This document shows positions 62,280 through 64,000 of a stretch of DNA of 64,000 bases, piece after piece. The notes under the pieces were generated by a model, which was given only the letters and a program-made list of their open reading frames with translations, made no database searches and was not told the DNA's origin. The stretch covers positions 168,293 through 232,292 of the forward strand of contig NZ_JASMRU010000004.1 of NCBI RefSeq assembly GCF_030462585.1, given 5' to 3'. The translations under genes were made by a program, and so were the position numbers. The DNA comes from Pseudomonas sp. CAN1 (lineage in GTDB: Bacteria > Pseudomonadota > Gammaproteobacteria > Pseudomonadales > Pseudomonadaceae). Each line of letters begins with the position of its first letter. Position 1 is the stretch's first letter.

Positions 62280-64000
62280 ATGACGCTCACCCACGAAATC
62301 CGCCCGGACCTCGACGACGGCATCGACCGAAAAGTGCTGGCGCAGCTGCGTCAGCGTTTTCTCAAGGTCAACCAGGCGCGTCTGCAACGGGCCAGCGAGG
62401 CACTGTCCACACGCCAGGAGCTGGTGCTCAAGCTGCTGCCGCTGCTGCTGGACGTGAACCACCCGCTGCTGCCCGGCTACGTCTCGGCCAGCACACCCGC
62501 CGGGCTGTCCAACTTCGTCCCGGACGACGAGATTCTCGCCGAGGCCCAGCGCCTGACCCGCTCCTTCAGCTACAAGACCCGTCGCGGCAACCCACCGCTG
62601 CCGATCCATGGGCTGTTCCTGATGGGCAGCCTGGGCACCGTCGCCCAGGCCGAACAGAGCGACCTCGACCTGTGGGTCTGCCACGCCTCCGACCTCACCG
62701 AGCGCGAGCTGACGGAGCTGCGCCGCAAGTGCGAGCTCTTGGAACAATGGGCCGCAACCCAGGGCGCCGAGGTGCACTGCTTCCTCGTCGACCCGCTGCG
62801 CTTCACCCAGGGCGCGCGCGAAGCCCGGCTGACCTCCGACGACTGCGGCACCAGCCAGCACTACCTGCTGCTCGACGAGTTCTACCGCACCGCCATCTGG
62901 CTCGGCGGGCGCACGCCGCTGTGGTGGCTGGTGCCGGTCTATGAAGAAGGCCGCTACGCCGAGTACTGCCAGACCCTGCTGAGCAAGCGCTTCATCCGCG
63001 CCGACGATTTCCTCGACCTCGGTCACCTGGCGCACATTCCCCCCGGCGAGTTCATCGGCGCCGGCATGTGGCAGCTGTTCAAGGGCATCGAGTCGCCCTA
63101 CAAATCGGTGCTCAAGCTGCTGCTCACCGAGGTCTACGCCAGCGAGCACCCGAAGGTTGCCTGCCTCAGTCTGCGCTACAAGCAGGCGATCTACTCCGGC
63201 CAGCTGGACGTGGAAGAACTCGACCCCTACGTGATGCTCTACCGCCGCCTGGAGGAATACCTGGTGGCGCGCGGCGAGCAGGAACGCCTGGAGCTGATCC
63301 GCCGCTGCCTCTACCTGAAGGTCGGCAAGAAGCTCAGCCGACCGCCACGCCAGGGCCACAAGAGCTGGCAGCGCAAGGTCATGGAGCGCGTCTCGGCACC
63401 GTGGAAGTGGGACAGCCGCGCCTACGGGGCGCTGGACAGCCGCAGCCAGTGGAAGGTCCGCCAGGTGCTGCTGGAGCGCCGCGCGCTGGTCAACGAACTG
63501 ACCCACAGCTACCGCTTCCTCTCGCAGTTCGCCCGCCTGCAGCAGGCCGCCAGCGGCATCAACGCCCGCGACCTGGGCATCCTCGGCCGGCGCCTGTACG
63601 CCGCCTTCGAACGCAAGGCCGGCAAGGTCGAGTTCATCAACCCCGGCATCGCCCCGGACATGGCCGAGGACATCCTCACCCTCGCCCACCTGCCCGCTGG
63701 CGAAGCGGGCAAGCCGCCTTACTGGGCGCTGTTCGGCGGCAACCTGTCGCTGCAGGAAATGGCCGACTTCGCCCCGCTGCGCCGCGCCCGCGACCTCATG
63801 GAGCTGCTCGCCTGGAGCCACCGCAACGGCGTGATCGACGCCACCACGCGGCTGTCGCTGCAACCGGGTAGCAGCGACCTCAGCGAGTTCGAACTGCAGA
63901 ACCTGCTGGGCTGCCTGCAGCAGGCCGTACCGCTGCCGCTGCACGAGGTGCCGGAAAGCGCCCTGCTGCGCAGCGCGGTGCCGTCCCAGGTATTGCTGCT
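62280..64000 (+). CDS. cyaA: Class I adenylate cyclase CyaA (partial at right edge)
   Basis: 573 complete codons, open at the window end; full-length members are about 950 residues. The catalytic nucleotidyltransferase motif G116-S117 ... D128-L-D130-L-W is present, followed by the conserved region with D-E-F-Y-R-T-A-I-W-L-G-G-R. The missing C-terminal part is the regulatory domain. Makes cAMP from ATP for Vfr/Crp-type signalling. The start is the ATG at 62280, whose upstream sequence shows no strong Shine-Dalgarno. Confidence 0.95.
   Translation, partial: MTLTHEIRPDLDDGIDRKVLAQLRQRFLKVNQARLQRASEALSTRQELVLKLLPLLLDVNHPLLPGYVSASTPAGLSNFVPDDEILAEAQRLTRSFSYKTRRGNPPLPIHGLFLMGSLGTVAQAEQSDLDLWVCHASDLTERELTELRRKCELLEQWAATQGAEVHCFLVDPLRFTQGAREARLTSDDCGTSQHYLLLDEFYRTAIWLGGRTPLWWLVPVYEEGRYAEYCQTLLSKRFIRADDFLDLGHLAHIPPGEFIGAGMWQLFKGIESPYKSVLKLLLTEVYASEHPKVACLSLRYKQAIYSGQLDVEELDPYVMLYRRLEEYLVARGEQERLELIRRCLYLKVGKKLSRPPRQGHKSWQRKVMERVSAPWKWDSRAYGALDSRSQWKVRQVLLERRALVNELTHSYRFLSQFARLQQAASGINARDLGILGRRLYAAFERKAGKVEFINPGIAPDMAEDILTLAHLPAGEAGKPPYWALFGGNLSLQEMADFAPLRRARDLMELLAWSHRNGVIDATTRLSLQPGSSDLSEFELQNLLGCLQQAVPLPLHEVPESALLRSAVPSQVLL

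Noticed and set aside
62190-63944. 584-codon frame antisense to cyaA
   Set aside because: Shadow; the plus-strand cyaA frame has clear catalytic motifs.

Overview
This window is about 64 kb of a high-GC chromosome from the genus Pseudomonas, most likely a relative of P. aeruginosa in the nitroreducens/citronellolis/knackmussii area. The genus call rests on gene content and order. The block from an AraC regulator and an acylase (hacB-like) through the complete spu polyamine cluster, aguR/aguA and oprE, and later a PAS-diguanylate cyclase, desA, a GGDEF/EAL protein, oscA, sbp and cysTWA, runs in the same order as P. aeruginosa PAO1 PA0306 to PA0280, as I recall that genome. The right end (corA, two small genes, cyaA) recalls PA5268-PA5272. 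No tRNA, rRNA, CRISPR, prophage or IS gene was seen.

Layout. 1-4.7 kb: end of an ArnT-like GT39 glycosyltransferase, an AraC regulator and a hacB-type Ntn-hydrolase. 5.0-19.4 kb: polyamine and agmatine metabolism: spuABCDEFGH on the minus strand, divergent spuI, a third polyamine-type binding protein, aguR and aguA. aguB, which lies between aguR and aguA in PAO1, is absent; the gap holds operator-like palindromes and a dispersed-repeat half-element. 19.5-22.7 kb: two tandem OprE-type porins. 23.3-41.6 kb: a 14-gene minus-strand exopolysaccharide operon, inserted relative to PAO1 between oprE and the diguanylate cyclase. It encodes a FAD monooxygenase-like protein, a DegT sugar aminotransferase, Wzx flippase, four glycosyltransferases, a Wzc-type kinase, WbqC, an RfaH-type NusG paralogue, a polymerase-like membrane domain fused to a glycoside hydrolase, RmlA, a WcaJ-type initiating transferase and a Wza-type lipoprotein. 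41.6-42.65 kb: a long AT-richer leader with two ops-like elements on the operon's coding strand. 42.65-51.7 kb: c-di-GMP enzymes, fatty acid desaturase and sulfate uptake (oscA, sbp, cysTWA). 51.7-62.2 kb: ordinary accessory genes (TauE exporter, TetR with divergent SDR/DsbA-like pair, XRE and Crp regulators, a beta-barrel protein, PPK2, CorA) with intergenic repeats. 62.3-64.0 kb: start of class I adenylate cyclase.

How the genes work together. The spu genes import putrescine and spermidine (SpuDEFGH) and degrade them by gamma-glutamylation (SpuI, SpuB), hydrolysis (SpuA) and transamination (SpuC). The polysaccharide cluster looks like a Wzx/Wzy system: lipid-linked repeat synthesis (WcaJ plus glycosyltransferases), flipping (Wzx), polymerisation (fusion protein), chain-length control (Wzc) and export (Wza). 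Its own RfaH-like factor probably acts at the two ops-like sites to carry RNA polymerase through the 18-kb operon. A diguanylate cyclase with an intact inhibitory site lies immediately upstream in the same direction.

The most unusual items are the polymerase-hydrolase fusion, the paired ops-like elements with an in-cluster RfaH paralogue, a 29-codon micro-ORF between spuG and spuH made from a copy of the spuG 3' end, hairpins in every spuA-spuF spacer, and the loss of aguB.
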